From: Alphaproteobacteria bacterium
GTDB taxonomy: Bacteria > Pseudomonadota > Alphaproteobacteria > Rhodobacterales > Rhodobacteraceae
Length of the DNA stretch: 52,388 bases
Direction: 5' to 3'
Assembly: GCA_030431825.1 (NCBI GenBank)
Contig: JAUIIJ010000034.1
Coordinates: 1 to 52,388 of the forward strand
This document shows positions 1-8,473 of this stretch, one piece after another. A program made the translations under genes and the position numbers. The notes beneath the pieces were generated by a model. It saw only the letters and a program-made list of their open reading frames with translations, was not told where the DNA came from and did not search any database. Each line of letters opens with the position of its first letter. Positions within the stretch are counted from its first letter, which is position 1.

Positions 1-176
1 GGGTCTTTCGGCCCGGTCTTCTGATCTTCCACAGTCTGACGCTTGCGCCACTTCGCCACCGTCTTGGGATTGATCCCAAACTCCCGGATCAACTCCGCGA
101 CCGAAGCTTGCGATCGCTGTACTGCAGCTCGGATGACGTGCGTCGTCGTGGCGCTCCCGTGACGAACTTGTCCCAT
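1..176 (-). CDS. IS481-family transposase, N-terminal part (partial)
   Basis: Only the first 58 or so residues are present. They begin MGQVRHGSATTTHVIRAAVQ and carry the helix-turn-helix of IS481 transposases (AELIREFGINPKTVAKWRKR). The same region of the complete copy at 38185-39226 is nearly identical with scattered substitutions, so the two are related but not the same copy. The catalytic core is beyond the edge, so activity cannot be judged. The ATG at 176 is preceded by a GGAAGG ribosome binding site. Confidence 0.85.
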   Translation of the reverse strand, partial: MGQVRHGSATTTHVIRAAVQRSQASVAELIREFGINPKTVAKWRKRQTVEDQKTGPKD

Positions 177-232
177 AATGCTTCCTTCCATTCCTGCGAA
201 AGGATCAAGCCATCAAACCGTGGGATCAAACA
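1..232 (-). mobile_element. IS481-family element, left copy (cut by window edge)
   Basis: This is the 5' part of an insertion sequence whose transposase reads off the left edge. On the minus strand the element begins with TGTTTGATCCCACGG at 232, a terminal repeat close to the right end of the complete copy at 38190-39283. Outside it lies GCTAAC (233-238), which resembles the NCTAGN target of IS481 elements but is not a perfect match. About 56 bases separate the terminal repeat from the transposase start. The remainder of the element lies outside the window. Confidence 0.8.
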
Positions 233-341
233 GCTAACTGATCGTGAGAGTTGCGCGATGGCTGGTTGCGGATTGGATTGACGCGAAGCGCCGCAGCCCG
301 CCCTTTGATCTGAAGTGCTGAGCCACCATTACCCTACCCGG

Positions 342-1388
342 TCAGGAGTCCGCGAAGGTCAGATGAACCTTGACCGACCGGCTTCGGTCGGCCGCGGCAC
401 GAAACGCTTCCGCCGCCTCTTCCAGCGGGTACCGCCGCGTCACGATGGGGCGCACGTCAATGCGGCCGGCAACAATGGCTTCAACGGCTGCGGCGAATTC
501 CTCGTGAAAACGGTGGGTGCCCTGTACGCGAAGTTCCTTGGCCACCATCGCGTTGATCGGCATTGGCGTGTCGCCCACGACCCCCACCTGAACCAGCACG
601 CCTCTCGGTCGCAGGGCCGAGATGGCGCTCTTGATCGCGGGAGCGGCGGCAGAACATTCGAAGACGAGGTGGAAGTACCCCTTGTCGGCGATGTAAGGGT
701 CCATCTCGGCCCCGTCGCGATGCACGTTGATGACACGCGTCGCGCCCATTTTTCCGGCCACTTCGAGCACGGCATCATGAAGATCCGTCACGACGATCTC
801 GGCGGCTCCGGCTTCTGACGCGACTGCCGCACACAGAAGGCCGATCGGGCCGGCCCCGGTCACCAGCACGCGTTTGCCCGCGATCCCGCCCGCCATTCTG
901 GCGGCGTGCAGACAGACGGCCAGCGGCTCGGCACAGGCCACCGCACCCAGATCCGCGTCCTGGGGCAGCCTGATGCATTGTTCCGCCTGCACGGTAATCC
1001 GGTCGCGAAACAGGCCCTGTTCATGCGGCAGCCGTATGGCCGAGCCATTGAAGCGCATGTCGAGGCAGTGCATCGGCAATCCCTCTGCGCAATACGCGCA
1101 ATTTCCGCAGGGGCGCGACGGATTGATCGCCACCTTGTCGCCGGCACTCAGCCCGTCAACGTTCTTGCCCACCGCGATCACCCGGCCCGAGGCTTCGTGG
1201 CCGAGAATGATCGGTTCGCGCACGCGGATCGTTCCGATGCCACCGTCGGACAGGTAATGCATGTCAGACCCGCAGATTCCGCCCGCGGCAAGCGCCAATT
1301 GCACCTCTCCCGCAGCGGGTTCCGCAACATCGTCAGTTTCAATTCGCAAGTCGTTTTGCCCGTATAACCGGCAGACTCGGGTTTTCAT
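342..1388 (-). CDS. Zinc-dependent alcohol dehydrogenase, L-idonate/L-gulonate 5-dehydrogenase type
   Basis: A 348-residue medium-chain dehydrogenase. Likely catalytic-zinc ligands are Cys39 and His64 (in a GHE motif) with Glu154. Four structural-zinc cysteines lie at 94, 97, 100 and 108, and the nucleotide-binding GAGPIG at 178-183. The segment from DMHYLSDGG onward resembles L-idonate 5-dehydrogenases. It is the last gene of the minus-strand TRAP operon, 8 bases after the large permease gene, and faces uxuA-uxuB across the GntR promoter. In known L-gulonate pathways such an enzyme oxidises L-gulonate to D-fructuronate, the substrate of UxuB, so this role is inferred from context. L-idonate or another polyol acid is the alternative. 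The cytoplasmic dehydrogenase assignment is firm; the substrate is not. Confidence 0.85.
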   Translation of the reverse strand: MKTRVCRLYGQNDLRIETDDVAEPAAGEVQLALAAGGICGSDMHYLSDGGIGTIRVREPIILGHEASGRVIAVGKNVDGLSAGDKVAINPSRPCGNCAYCAEGLPMHCLDMRFNGSAIRLPHEQGLFRDRITVQAEQCIRLPQDADLGAVACAEPLAVCLHAARMAGGIAGKRVLVTGAGPIGLLCAAVASEAGAAEIVVTDLHDAVLEVAGKMGATRVINVHRDGAEMDPYIADKGYFHLVFECSAAAPAIKSAISALRPRGVLVQVGVVGDTPMPINAMVAKELRVQGTHRFHEEFAAAVEAIVAGRIDVRPIVTRRYPLEEAAEAFRAAADRSRSVKVHLTFADS

Positions 1389-1396
1389 GGATTACC

Positions 1397-2674
1397 TCAA
1401 TTGGTCAGGAGCGACGGCAGCCACGTAGCAAGCGCCGGGACATATGACACCGCCAGCAGAACGAGGATGTTGCTCAGAAGGAAGGGCAGGATGGCAACCA
1501 CCACCGGCATCAGCGGCAAACGCGCGATCCCGGCGCAGACGAACAGGCAGACACCTACCGGCGGGGTGGTCAGTCCGATCATCAGGTTCAGCACCGCGAA
1601 GGTTGCAAAGTGCAGGGGCTCGATCCCGACGGCCTGCGCCAGCGACAGCAGCGGCACGAACAGGATGATCAGCGCGGCGATGGTTTCCATGAACATGCCG
1701 ACAAACAGCAGCAGCAGATTGATCAGCAGGATCACCAGGAACTTGTTGTCCGTGATGCCAAGAACACCGTCAGCGATGGCCTGAGGAATGCGTTCGGACA
1801 CGAGAATCCAGCCAAAGACGTTGGCAAAGCCCACCAGCGCGAGAATCCCGGCGGCCGAGGTCGCGCTTTCGACCAGAATCGCCGGGACCCTGGAAATCGG
1901 CAGTTCGCGATAGATGAACCCGCCAACGAAAAAGGCATAGACCGAGGCGACGACGGCGGTTTCGGTTGGCGTGGCCAGCCCCGACAGCAGCCCGTAGATG
2001 ATAAGAAAGGTCATGGCCAGCGCCCAGAACGCTCCGGCAAAAGAGCGGCCGACCTCGCCCACGCCTTGCCATTCCTGACGCGGAAAGTTGCGACGGGCCG
2101 AGATCAGATAGGCCGTCACCATCATCGCGACACCCATCAGGATGCCGGGCACGGCCCCGGCAAGAAACATCTGGCCCACCGAGATACCGGACAGCGCGCC
2201 GACGATGATCATCGGCACCGAGGGCGGAATGATCGGTCCGACGGTTGACGACGCTGCCGTCACGGCCGCCGAGAAATCTGCCGGATAACCCGCCTTCTTC
2301 ATGCCCGGAATCATGACCCCGCCGATCGAGGCGGCATCGGCGACGGCGGTGCCTGTAATGCCGCCAAACAGCATCGAGGCCGCGATGTTGGTCAGACCCA
2401 GCCCGCCCTTGATCCAGCCGACCAGCGCATTGGCAAAGCGAATGATCCGGCCGGTGATACCACCCTGGTTCATGAGGTTTCCGGCAAGGATGAAGCCGGG
2501 AATGGACAGCAGGACGAAGACATCCATGCCCGCGTACATCTTCTGTGGCATCACCACGGGCGGCGTTCCGGTCAGTAGAAGGTAGGCCAGCGATGACAGG
2601 CCCAGGGTAATCGCCACCGGAATACCAAGAACCAGCCCCCCGACGAAGACAGAGAACAGAACAGCGACTTCCAT
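1397..2674 (-). CDS. dctM: TRAP transporter large permease (DctM family)
   Basis: A 425-residue, very hydrophobic inner-membrane protein with about a dozen predicted membrane segments spread over its whole length, which is the normal size for the 12-helix DctM subunit. It moves the substrate across the membrane using the sodium or proton gradient after the periplasmic receptor (3260-4231) hands it over. Conserved features include GLSSLAYLL near the N-terminus and the loops around residues 90-110 (GGITGTAVADAASIGGVM) and 360-375 (GLTTPPVGVCLF). The gene starts 4 bases after the small permease and is followed 8 bases later by the dehydrogenase, so the genes are one operon. The substrate is probably a sugar acid, inferred only from neighbours. 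Confidence 0.93.
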   Translation of the reverse strand: MEVAVLFSVFVGGLVLGIPVAITLGLSSLAYLLLTGTPPVVMPQKMYAGMDVFVLLSIPGFILAGNLMNQGGITGRIIRFANALVGWIKGGLGLTNIAASMLFGGITGTAVADAASIGGVMIPGMKKAGYPADFSAAVTAASSTVGPIIPPSVPMIIVGALSGISVGQMFLAGAVPGILMGVAMMVTAYLISARRNFPRQEWQGVGEVGRSFAGAFWALAMTFLIIYGLLSGLATPTETAVVASVYAFFVGGFIYRELPISRVPAILVESATSAAGILALVGFANVFGWILVSERIPQAIADGVLGITDNKFLVILLINLLLLFVGMFMETIAALIILFVPLLSLAQAVGIEPLHFATFAVLNLMIGLTTPPVGVCLFVCAGIARLPLMPVVVAILPFLLSNILVLLAVSYVPALATWLPSLLTN

Positions 2675-2678
2675 TGGA

Positions 2679-3164
2679 TCAGAGGTCCTCTTCGGGTTTG
2701 ACGGGTTTGCCGTCCTCGGTGCCGGTCAGCATGCCCAGCACCCTGAGCGCTGCGAAAATCGCCAGAAACGCGAGCAACAACCAGACGGTGAGATGTATGA
2801 AGTCCATCCGCACTCCAAGCGCGGGCGAGGTCTGCATCCTGCCGATGGTGACAAAGCGCCAGGCATGAGGCAGCAGGTATAGCGCCAGACCGCCCGTCGA
2901 CAGCGCCGCAACCAGTCGCAAAATCCAGGGCATCCGTCCCGGAAGGGATTCACAGACCACGTCGACGTTGACGAGATCACCGGAGCGAAAGGCCAGCCCC
3001 GCGCCGAAAGCGACTGTGAACAACAGGGCGTAGCGGGTCAGTTCCTCGGTCCAGACCGGCGGGTAACCGGTCAGCCGGCCGACGACCTGGATCAGCACGG
3101 TGGCGATCAACAGGGCGAAAGAGAGCCCCGCTCCCCATTGGGCAAGCCGGGTGATCAGGTGCAT
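2679..3164 (-). CDS. dctQ: TRAP transporter small permease (DctQ family)
   Basis: A 161-residue protein with four predicted membrane helices, the DctQ pattern. The first helix starts about residue 10 (GAGLSFALLIATVLIQVVGR), which favours the ATG at 3164. An in-frame TTG at 3254 would add 30 polar, arginine-rich residues and has no convincing ribosome site. The motif WTEELTRYALLFTVAFGAG is typical of this subunit, which bridges the receptor and the large permease. It lies between dctP and dctM in the same direction. Start choice is moderately certain; identity is firm. Confidence 0.88.
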   Translation of the reverse strand: MHLITRLAQWGAGLSFALLIATVLIQVVGRLTGYPPVWTEELTRYALLFTVAFGAGLAFRSGDLVNVDVVCESLPGRMPWILRLVAALSTGGLALYLLPHAWRFVTIGRMQTSPALGVRMDFIHLTVWLLLAFLAIFAALRVLGMLTGTEDGKPVKPEEDL

Positions 3165-3259
3165 GAACTTGTCAGCGCGTCGCACATCGGACCTCGGAAT
3201 TTCTTTGAAAACGGGCGCCCCGGCGCCAACATTTGCGTGACGCCGGAGCAGCAATTTCG

Positions 3260-4231
3260 TCAGTTCGAGAACAGGCCTTCGACAATGGGTTTGATCTCGT
3301 CATTCACATTGGCGAGGACCGCATCCTTGGCAGCCGCCTGAAAGGCCGCGGCATCGACTTCGACAAAGGTCATGCCCTTTTCCTCGAGAAACGCACGATC
3401 ATCCGCGAGGCTCTTTTCAAACAACTCGCGTTCATAGGCCTGCGCGCGCGACGCGGCCTCCATCACGGCCGCCTGATCGTCTTCGCTGAGCTTGTTCCAG
3501 GTGGATTCAGCGATCGTCAGGTAGATCCAGGACCGCACATGATCGGTCAGGTTCACGTGGCTCTGCACCTCGTAGAAGCTGGCCGAACGGATCAGAGCCA
3601 GAGGGTTTTCCTGAGCTTCGATGGTGCCGTTCTGAAGCGAGGTAAACACCTCGGAAAAGGCCATCGGGCCGGGGTTCGCACCAAGCGCGGACCAGACATC
3701 GACGAAAAGCGGCACGTTCGGCACGCGCATTTTCAGCCCGTTGAGGTCATCCGGGTGCGCAATTGGGCGGTTCGACGTCAGATCGCGTGCGCCACGGGCG
3801 AAATAGGCAATCGGGCGGATCTGTACTTTGTCGACGATCTGCGCCTCGATCTCGTCGCCGACCGGCCCTGATGCGAAGGCGTCCATATCCTCGATGGTCT
3901 TGAACGCATAAGGAACCGCCAGCAACGCCGCCTTCGGAGCCCAGTTCTGAAGGCTTTCGCCGGTGATCGTCATATCGACCGTACCCAGCTGCATGCCGTT
4001 GATGAGATCGATTTCCTTGCCGAGCGATTCATTCGGGAAAACCTCGACAGCGATACGGCCATCGGTCAGCGCGGACAACTCTTCGCCAAATTTCACCGAC
4101 GCCAGATGCCAGGGGTTGTCCTCGTTCGCGAGGTGTCCCAGCTTCAGGGTCATCTCCTGTGCGGCCAGCGGCCCGGCGAGGAAAGCCGTGATTGCCGCGG
4201 CACATGCCGCGAATTTGAAGGTCGAATTCAT
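3260..4231 (-). CDS. dctP: TRAP transporter periplasmic substrate-binding protein (DctP family)
   Basis: A 323-residue periplasmic receptor. A signal peptide ends at AQ around residue 25 (AAITAFLAGPLAAQ). The mature protein starts with the usual LKLGHLANEDNPWHLASVKF strand-helix. The middle region LKMRVPNVPLFVDVWSALGA contains the conserved Arg-Val-Pro segment, in which the Arg usually contacts a substrate carboxylate, and GTIEAQENP is a family hallmark. Members of this subgroup bind sugar acids such as gulonate, mannonate or glucuronate, and the neighbouring uxuA/uxuB support that. The gene overlaps the upstream GntR regulator by 4 bases (4228-4231), so receptor, permeases and dehydrogenase are probably cotranscribed with their regulator. 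Confidence 0.93.
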   Translation of the reverse strand: MNSTFKFAACAAAITAFLAGPLAAQEMTLKLGHLANEDNPWHLASVKFGEELSALTDGRIAVEVFPNESLGKEIDLINGMQLGTVDMTITGESLQNWAPKAALLAVPYAFKTIEDMDAFASGPVGDEIEAQIVDKVQIRPIAYFARGARDLTSNRPIAHPDDLNGLKMRVPNVPLFVDVWSALGANPGPMAFSEVFTSLQNGTIEAQENPLALIRSASFYEVQSHVNLTDHVRSWIYLTIAESTWNKLSEDDQAAVMEAASRAQAYERELFEKSLADDRAFLEEKGMTFVEVDAAAFQAAAKDAVLANVNDEIKPIVEGLFSN

Positions 4232-4974
4232 CCGTTAACTCCTCCTTGGATGGGCGCGTTGACCGGAGCGGGCACATCCCCGTCCGGCAACTCGAAAAAA
4301 CTGGTGTTGGCCGCCACGATTTGCGGCAGGTCCGACAGGACTTCGCGCAAGTGGTGGCGGATCGCGGAATTGCCCCCGGCAATGTCTCCGCGTTCGATCT
4401 GGTCGACAATCTCACGGTGCTGGCCGATCAGGTTCTTGGCGGGAAATTCACCCAGCGAAAGAAATCGGACCCTGTCCATCTGGGACTTCAGGCCTTCGAT
4501 CTGTTTCCACGCCCCGGCCTTGCCGGCGGCCTCGGCCAATGTGCGGTGAAACTGATCGTCAAGTTGTATGAAGGTGCCGGGCTGGCTGGAGCCGATCTCT
4601 TCCTGCTCCTGCAATTGTGCCCGCAGATCCGCGATCACCGCAGGATCGGGCGATTGCGCCAGGATCTTGACGATATCCGCTTCTATGGCCTCGCGCAGAA
4701 AACGGGAGTCCAGGACAGACACGTAGCTGATGCAACTGACCAGCGTTCCCCGCTGGGGCAGAACCTTGACCAGGCCCTGATCGGCGAGGCGGATGAACGA
4801 CTCGCGAACCGGCTGACGACTCACGCCATAACTGCGCGCGACCTCGGATTCGGTCAGGCGGTCGCCAGGCTTGAGGTCGGCGCGAATGATCCGCTCGCGC
4901 AGGATGCGCGATATCTGCGGCACAATGGGCGTGACAGGGTCAAGTCGCCAGCTTGCAAGAGATTCGATCTGCAT
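4228..4974 (-). CDS. GntR-family regulator with FCD domain
   Basis: A 248-residue transcription factor. An N-terminal winged helix-turn-helix (about residues 18-85; LTESEVARSYGVSRQPVRES) is followed by an all-helical FCD ligand-binding domain. FCD regulators of the UxuR/ExuR/GntR type usually sense a hexuronate or aldonate and repress transport and catabolic genes. It is the first gene of the TRAP operon and is divergent from uxuA, so it probably controls both units from the 98-base region 4975-5072. The effector is not visible from sequence; mannonate, fructuronate or gulonate would fit. Confidence 0.9.
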   Translation of the reverse strand: MQIESLASWRLDPVTPIVPQISRILRERIIRADLKPGDRLTESEVARSYGVSRQPVRESFIRLADQGLVKVLPQRGTLVSCISYVSVLDSRFLREAIEADIVKILAQSPDPAVIADLRAQLQEQEEIGSSQPGTFIQLDDQFHRTLAEAAGKAGAWKQIEGLKSQMDRVRFLSLGEFPAKNLIGQHREIVDQIERGDIAGGNSAIRHHLREVLSDLPQIVAANTSFFELPDGDVPAPVNAPIQGGVNG

Positions 4975-5001
4975 GATTCGCTATCCTCCGCAGCCGACTT
5001 A

Positions 5002-5016
5002 CCATACTTCCATACT
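5002..5016. promoter_or_regulatory. Tandem CCATACT repeat in the gntR-uxuA divergent promoter
   Basis: CCATACT occurs at 5002-5008 and again at 5010-5016, an 8-base period, between the divergent gntR and uxuA starts. It may be part of the operator for the neighbouring GntR regulator. It is a direct repeat rather than the palindrome usual for GntR proteins, so the assignment is weak. Confidence 0.25.
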
Positions 5017-5072
5017 AGCCAGCAATCATGAGAGGTGATATTGGTTCTGCCAACGCGACTCGGGAGGGCAAG

Positions 5073-6284
5073 ATGAAACAGACTTGGCGCTGGTTTGGTC
5101 CGCAGGACCTCGTTTCCACAGACGATGTGGCTCAGGCGGGGGCCGAAGGAATCGTTTCGGCGCTGCACCACGTGCCGACCGGCGATGTCTGGTCGCCCGA
5201 GGAGATCCGCAAACGTCAGGACGAAATTGCACTGCTGCGCGATGGCGCGCCATCCGGGTTGAGTTGGGATGTGGTGGAAAGCCTGCCGGTTTCCGAAGAC
5301 ATCAAGAAACAGCAGGGCAACTGGCGCGAGCACATTGAAAACTACAAACAGAGCCTCAAGAACATCGCGGCATCGGGGATCGAGGTGATCTGCTACAATT
5401 TCATGCCGGTGCTCGACTGGACCCGGACCGACCTGGCCTGGCGGCTGCCGAGCGGTGCCACCTGCATGCGTTTCGACCTGACGGACTTTGTTGCCTTTGA
5501 CATTCATATCCTGAAGCGCCCGGGTTCCGAAGCCGATTACGATAACGCCCTGCAAGAAGCCGCCGCCCGTCGTCATGCCGGAATGTCTGCGGCAGAAGCG
5601 GAACAATTGGCGGGCAATGTGGTCTTCGGCTTGCCCGGTGCCGCCGAGAATTTCAGTCTAAAGGACGTGCGCGCACATCTTGCCGAGTATGCTGCCATGC
5701 CGGAAGAAACGCTCCGGCAACATCTCGTGGATTTCCTGTCCGAGGTGGCCCCGGTCGCCCAGGATCTGGGCTTGCGGCTGTGCTGTCACCCTGATGATCC
5801 GCCCTTTCCGCTTCTTGGCCTGCCGCGCATCATGTCGACCGAAGCACATTACAAGGCGGTGATGGATGCCGTCGACCTCCCCGCCAATGGCATCACCTTA
5901 TGTTCCGGTTCACTCGGCGCACGCCCCGACAATGACCTGCCGGGCATGATGCAACGGCTTGGGGACCGGGTGCATTTCCTGCACTTGCGCAACGTGAAAC
6001 GTGAAACCGGCGATGTGCGCGGGTCCTTCCACGAAGCCGAGCATCTGGGCGGGGACACCGACATGGTGGCGCTTGTTCTGGCCGCGTTGCAGGAAGAAAA
6101 GCGCCGCAAGGCCGCCGGTCGTGCCGATTGGTCGATCCCGTTCCGGCCCGATCACGGGCAGGACATCCTCGATGATCTCGGACGTCGCGCCCAGCCCGGT
6201 TATCCCTCGATCGGGCGGTTGAAGGGGCTGGCCGAACTGCGTGGCATCATCGCGGCATTGGAGCCCAGGATTGCAGCCGAATGA
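5073..6284 (+). CDS. uxuA: Mannonate dehydratase UxuA
   Basis: A 403-residue TIM-barrel enzyme that dehydrates D-mannonate to 2-keto-3-deoxy-D-gluconate in the cytoplasm. Family hallmarks are the N-terminal MKQTWRWFGPQDLVS, the VVESLPVSEDIK segment, the GIEVICYNFMPVLDWTRTDL strand, and the metal-site region with CCHPDDPP near residue 245. Length matches the family (about 390-400). The ATG at 5073 follows GGGAGG at the right distance; a longer reading from 5028 adds an unrelated leader. The stop overlaps the uxuB start by 4 bases (ATGA at 6281-6284), so the two are translationally coupled. Expression is probably under the divergent GntR regulator. Confidence 0.96.
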   Translation: MKQTWRWFGPQDLVSTDDVAQAGAEGIVSALHHVPTGDVWSPEEIRKRQDEIALLRDGAPSGLSWDVVESLPVSEDIKKQQGNWREHIENYKQSLKNIAASGIEVICYNFMPVLDWTRTDLAWRLPSGATCMRFDLTDFVAFDIHILKRPGSEADYDNALQEAAARRHAGMSAAEAEQLAGNVVFGLPGAAENFSLKDVRAHLAEYAAMPEETLRQHLVDFLSEVAPVAQDLGLRLCCHPDDPPFPLLGLPRIMSTEAHYKAVMDAVDLPANGITLCSGSLGARPDNDLPGMMQRLGDRVHFLHLRNVKRETGDVRGSFHEAEHLGGDTDMVALVLAALQEEKRRKAAGRADWSIPFRPDHGQDILDDLGRRAQPGYPSIGRLKGLAELRGIIAALEPRIAAE

Positions 6285-7747
6285 CGCACAGATTGACGTC
6301 CATCGACACGCTTTCCGACAACGTCGTCCGTCCCGCCTATCGTCGGGAAGATCATGGCTCAGGCATCGTTCACATCGGGCTGGGCGCGTTTCACAAGGCG
6401 CATCAGGCGGTCTATACCGATGATGCGCTGGCTGTGTCGGGCGGCGACTGGCGCATCATTGGCGTCAGCCTGCGCAGCACCACCGCCGCCGAAGAGCTGA
6501 CGCCGCAGAACGGGCTATACACGGTCGTCGAACGCGGCAAGGAAGGCAGCCGGGCCCGGGTGATCGGTGCGCTGGCGGGTGCGCTGAGCCTGCAAGCCGA
6601 TCGCCCGGCGGTTCTTCACGCATTATGTGCACCGGCAACCCGGATTGTCAGCCTGACAGTCACCGAAAAGGGCTATGGCATTGACCGATCTACCGGCGGC
6701 GCCAACCCGGACCACCCCGCGATCGCCGCCGATCTGGCCGATCCGGACAACCCGCAGGGCGTTGCCGGGCTGCTGGTCTGGGCGCTGAAGGCACGACGCG
6801 CGGCCGGTACCGAGCCGTTTACCGTGCTCTGCTGCGACAACCTGCCGGAAAACGGGCCGCTGGTGCGTTCTTTTCTGATCGACTTTGCCCGCAGGGCCGC
6901 GCCGGATCTGGTCGCTCATATCGAATCGGAGGTGGCCTTTCCCGCGACGATGGTCGACCGTATCACGCCGGCACGCGGCACCGGGACCCTGAAGCTGGCC
7001 GAAGACATGATCGGACTGCGCGACGCGGCCGCCATCGAATGCGAGGCGTTCCGGCAATGGGTCATCGAAGACAGCTTTCCGCAGGGCCGGCCAGATTGGG
7101 CTGCTGGCGGCGCCTTGTTCGTCAAAGATGTGCGGCCCTTCGAAGAGATGAAGTTGCGAATGCTCAACGGCACGCATTCCATGCTCGCCTATTCCGGATT
7201 CCTGGCGGGGCACACCTATGTGCGCGATGTCATGGCCGACCCGGCGCTGGCGCAACTGGTCAGGCGTCATCTCGCCGCCGCCGCGGCGACGCTCGACCCT
7301 CTGCCGGGCGTCGACCTGGGAACCTATGCCGAGGATCTGGCCCGGCGTTTCGCCAATCCTCACCTTGGGCATGAAACCTACCAGATTGCCATGGACGGTT
7401 CCGAAAAGATGCCTCAACGCATCTTCTCCCCGGCGCTGGACGCCCTGAAGCGCGGCCAGTCCATCGAGGCATTTGCCTTCGCCGCCGCCGCCTGGATGCG
7501 CTATACGCTGGGCCAAAGGGACGACGGGAGCACGTATGAGCTGCGCGATCCCATGCAGATCGCCCTGCAGGCCAGCCCTGCGCCAAGTTCAGCGGACGGG
7601 ATCATCGGCCACCTCAACGGAATCGCCGGGCTCGTACCTGACGCGCTGAAAGACAACACCGCGTGGCAGACAGCCCTTGCCGTAAACCTAGATATCATGC
7701 TGACGCGGGGCATGCGCACGGCAATTGATGAAGCTGCCGCAAGCTGA
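6281..7747 (+). CDS. uxuB: D-mannonate oxidoreductase / fructuronate reductase UxuB
   Basis: A 488-residue member of the long-chain mannitol dehydrogenase family, which interconverts D-fructuronate and D-mannonate with NAD(H). The N-terminal Rossmann region includes IVHIGLGAFHKAHQAVYTDD. The catalytic Lys-Asn-His pattern is seen in MKLRMLNGTHSMLAY around residues 290-305. The length agrees with the family. Coupled to uxuA by an ATGA overlap, it supplies UxuA with mannonate. With the zinc dehydrogenase at 342-1388 it would complete a route from L-gulonate. Mannitol or arabinitol dehydrogenase is an alternative for the family, but the uxuA partner argues for the uronate role. Confidence 0.93.
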   Translation: MTHRLTSIDTLSDNVVRPAYRREDHGSGIVHIGLGAFHKAHQAVYTDDALAVSGGDWRIIGVSLRSTTAAEELTPQNGLYTVVERGKEGSRARVIGALAGALSLQADRPAVLHALCAPATRIVSLTVTEKGYGIDRSTGGANPDHPAIAADLADPDNPQGVAGLLVWALKARRAAGTEPFTVLCCDNLPENGPLVRSFLIDFARRAAPDLVAHIESEVAFPATMVDRITPARGTGTLKLAEDMIGLRDAAAIECEAFRQWVIEDSFPQGRPDWAAGGALFVKDVRPFEEMKLRMLNGTHSMLAYSGFLAGHTYVRDVMADPALAQLVRRHLAAAAATLDPLPGVDLGTYAEDLARRFANPHLGHETYQIAMDGSEKMPQRIFSPALDALKRGQSIEAFAFAAAAWMRYTLGQRDDGSTYELRDPMQIALQASPAPSSADGIIGHLNGIAGLVPDALKDNTAWQTALAVNLDIMLTRGMRTAIDEAAAS

Positions 7748-7753
7748 GCTCCA

Positions 7754-7791
7754 GAACCGGGCCGGGGATGACGCCGCCCTCGCGCCGGTTC
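7754..7791. terminator. Possible bidirectional hairpin between uxuB and the aroM-like gene
   Basis: GAACCGG (7754-7760) and CCGGTTC (7785-7791) form a 7-bp stem around a GC-rich 24-base loop in the 48-base gap between two convergent genes. There is no T-run, so it would at best be a weak terminator. Confidence 0.25.
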
Positions 7792-7795
7792 CGGG

Positions 7796-8473
7796 TCAAA
7801 TGCCGACCAGTTCTGCCGCGAACCTCGCTGTAACGGATGCAGCAAGCAGCGCGGGCGCGGAGCAGACCTCGGCAGCAATCTGCCGGAATTTGCTCGAATA
7901 GCTGATGCAGTCAAAGACGACGAGATCCGGCGCCGCATCGGACATCCGTCTCGCGGCCTGGCGAGTGTCGTTCTCCCCCGCGTCAGGTTGGACGGCCAGC
8001 ACTTCGACCTCATAGCCCATGTCGCCCCAGCGATTTTCCGCGTTCTCGACCTGAGACGGAGTCGGAATAAAGATCCCAAGCCGCCCCTTGGGAAGACAGC
8101 CGCTTACGGCGCCGGCGAGGAGATCCGAGGCGAAATGGATCCTAGGGGCCTCCAGCGTCGGAAACTTGCCGGTGCAGCAGACAAAAACCGCGCGCGCTCC
8201 CAGATCTTCGAGTTCCGCCCTTCGTGCGGCCATACCCTCGCTCACCACCTTCTTGCTGACGAGGATCGATCGGCCACTCGGTAGCGTGGTGTATAGCGTG
8301 TCGGTCGCTCCGGTTGGCAACGCCGCGGCCAGCCCCTCATTGTCGAGATGGTCAAGCGCACCGCGCATCTTCAACTCGGCCGCATCCCCCAAGACACGTT
8401 CGAATTCGGCGTGCAACGCGGGGCGCGGCGCCTGACCGATCACCAGAAGCCCGATGACCGGCCTTCCTGTCAT
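7796..8473 (-). CDS. AroM-family protein
   Basis: A 225-residue protein resembling AroM, a family of unknown biochemical function named after a gene in an E. coli aro operon. Visible features are the N-terminal GLLVIGQAPRP, the central FVCCTGKFPTLEAPR with paired cysteines, and GRLGIFIPTPSQVENAENRW. This layout recalls the Asp/Glu racemase-like fold (Cys in a CCTG-type loop), which is my inference. It overlaps the hydantoinase-like gene by 4 bases (8470-8473) and is the last gene of the three-gene operon with DUF917. Conserved pairing with hydantoinase/oxoprolinase and DUF917 genes suggests work on a cyclic amide or amino-acid-like compound, but no reaction can be named. Confidence 0.8.
   Translation of the reverse strand: MTGRPVIGLLVIGQAPRPALHAEFERVLGDAAELKMRGALDHLDNEGLAAALPTGATDTLYTTLPSGRSILVSKKVVSEGMAARRAELEDLGARAVFVCCTGKFPTLEAPRIHFASDLLAGAVSGCLPKGRLGIFIPTPSQVENAENRWGDMGYEVEVLAVQPDAGENDTRQAARRMSDAAPDLVVFDCISYSSKFRQIAAEVCSAPALLAASVTARFAAELVGI

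Noticed and set aside
7796..8473. Naming the AroM-like protein as an Asp/Glu racemase
   Set aside because: Only a general likeness of the cysteine loop is visible; the second catalytic cysteine could not be placed with confidence.
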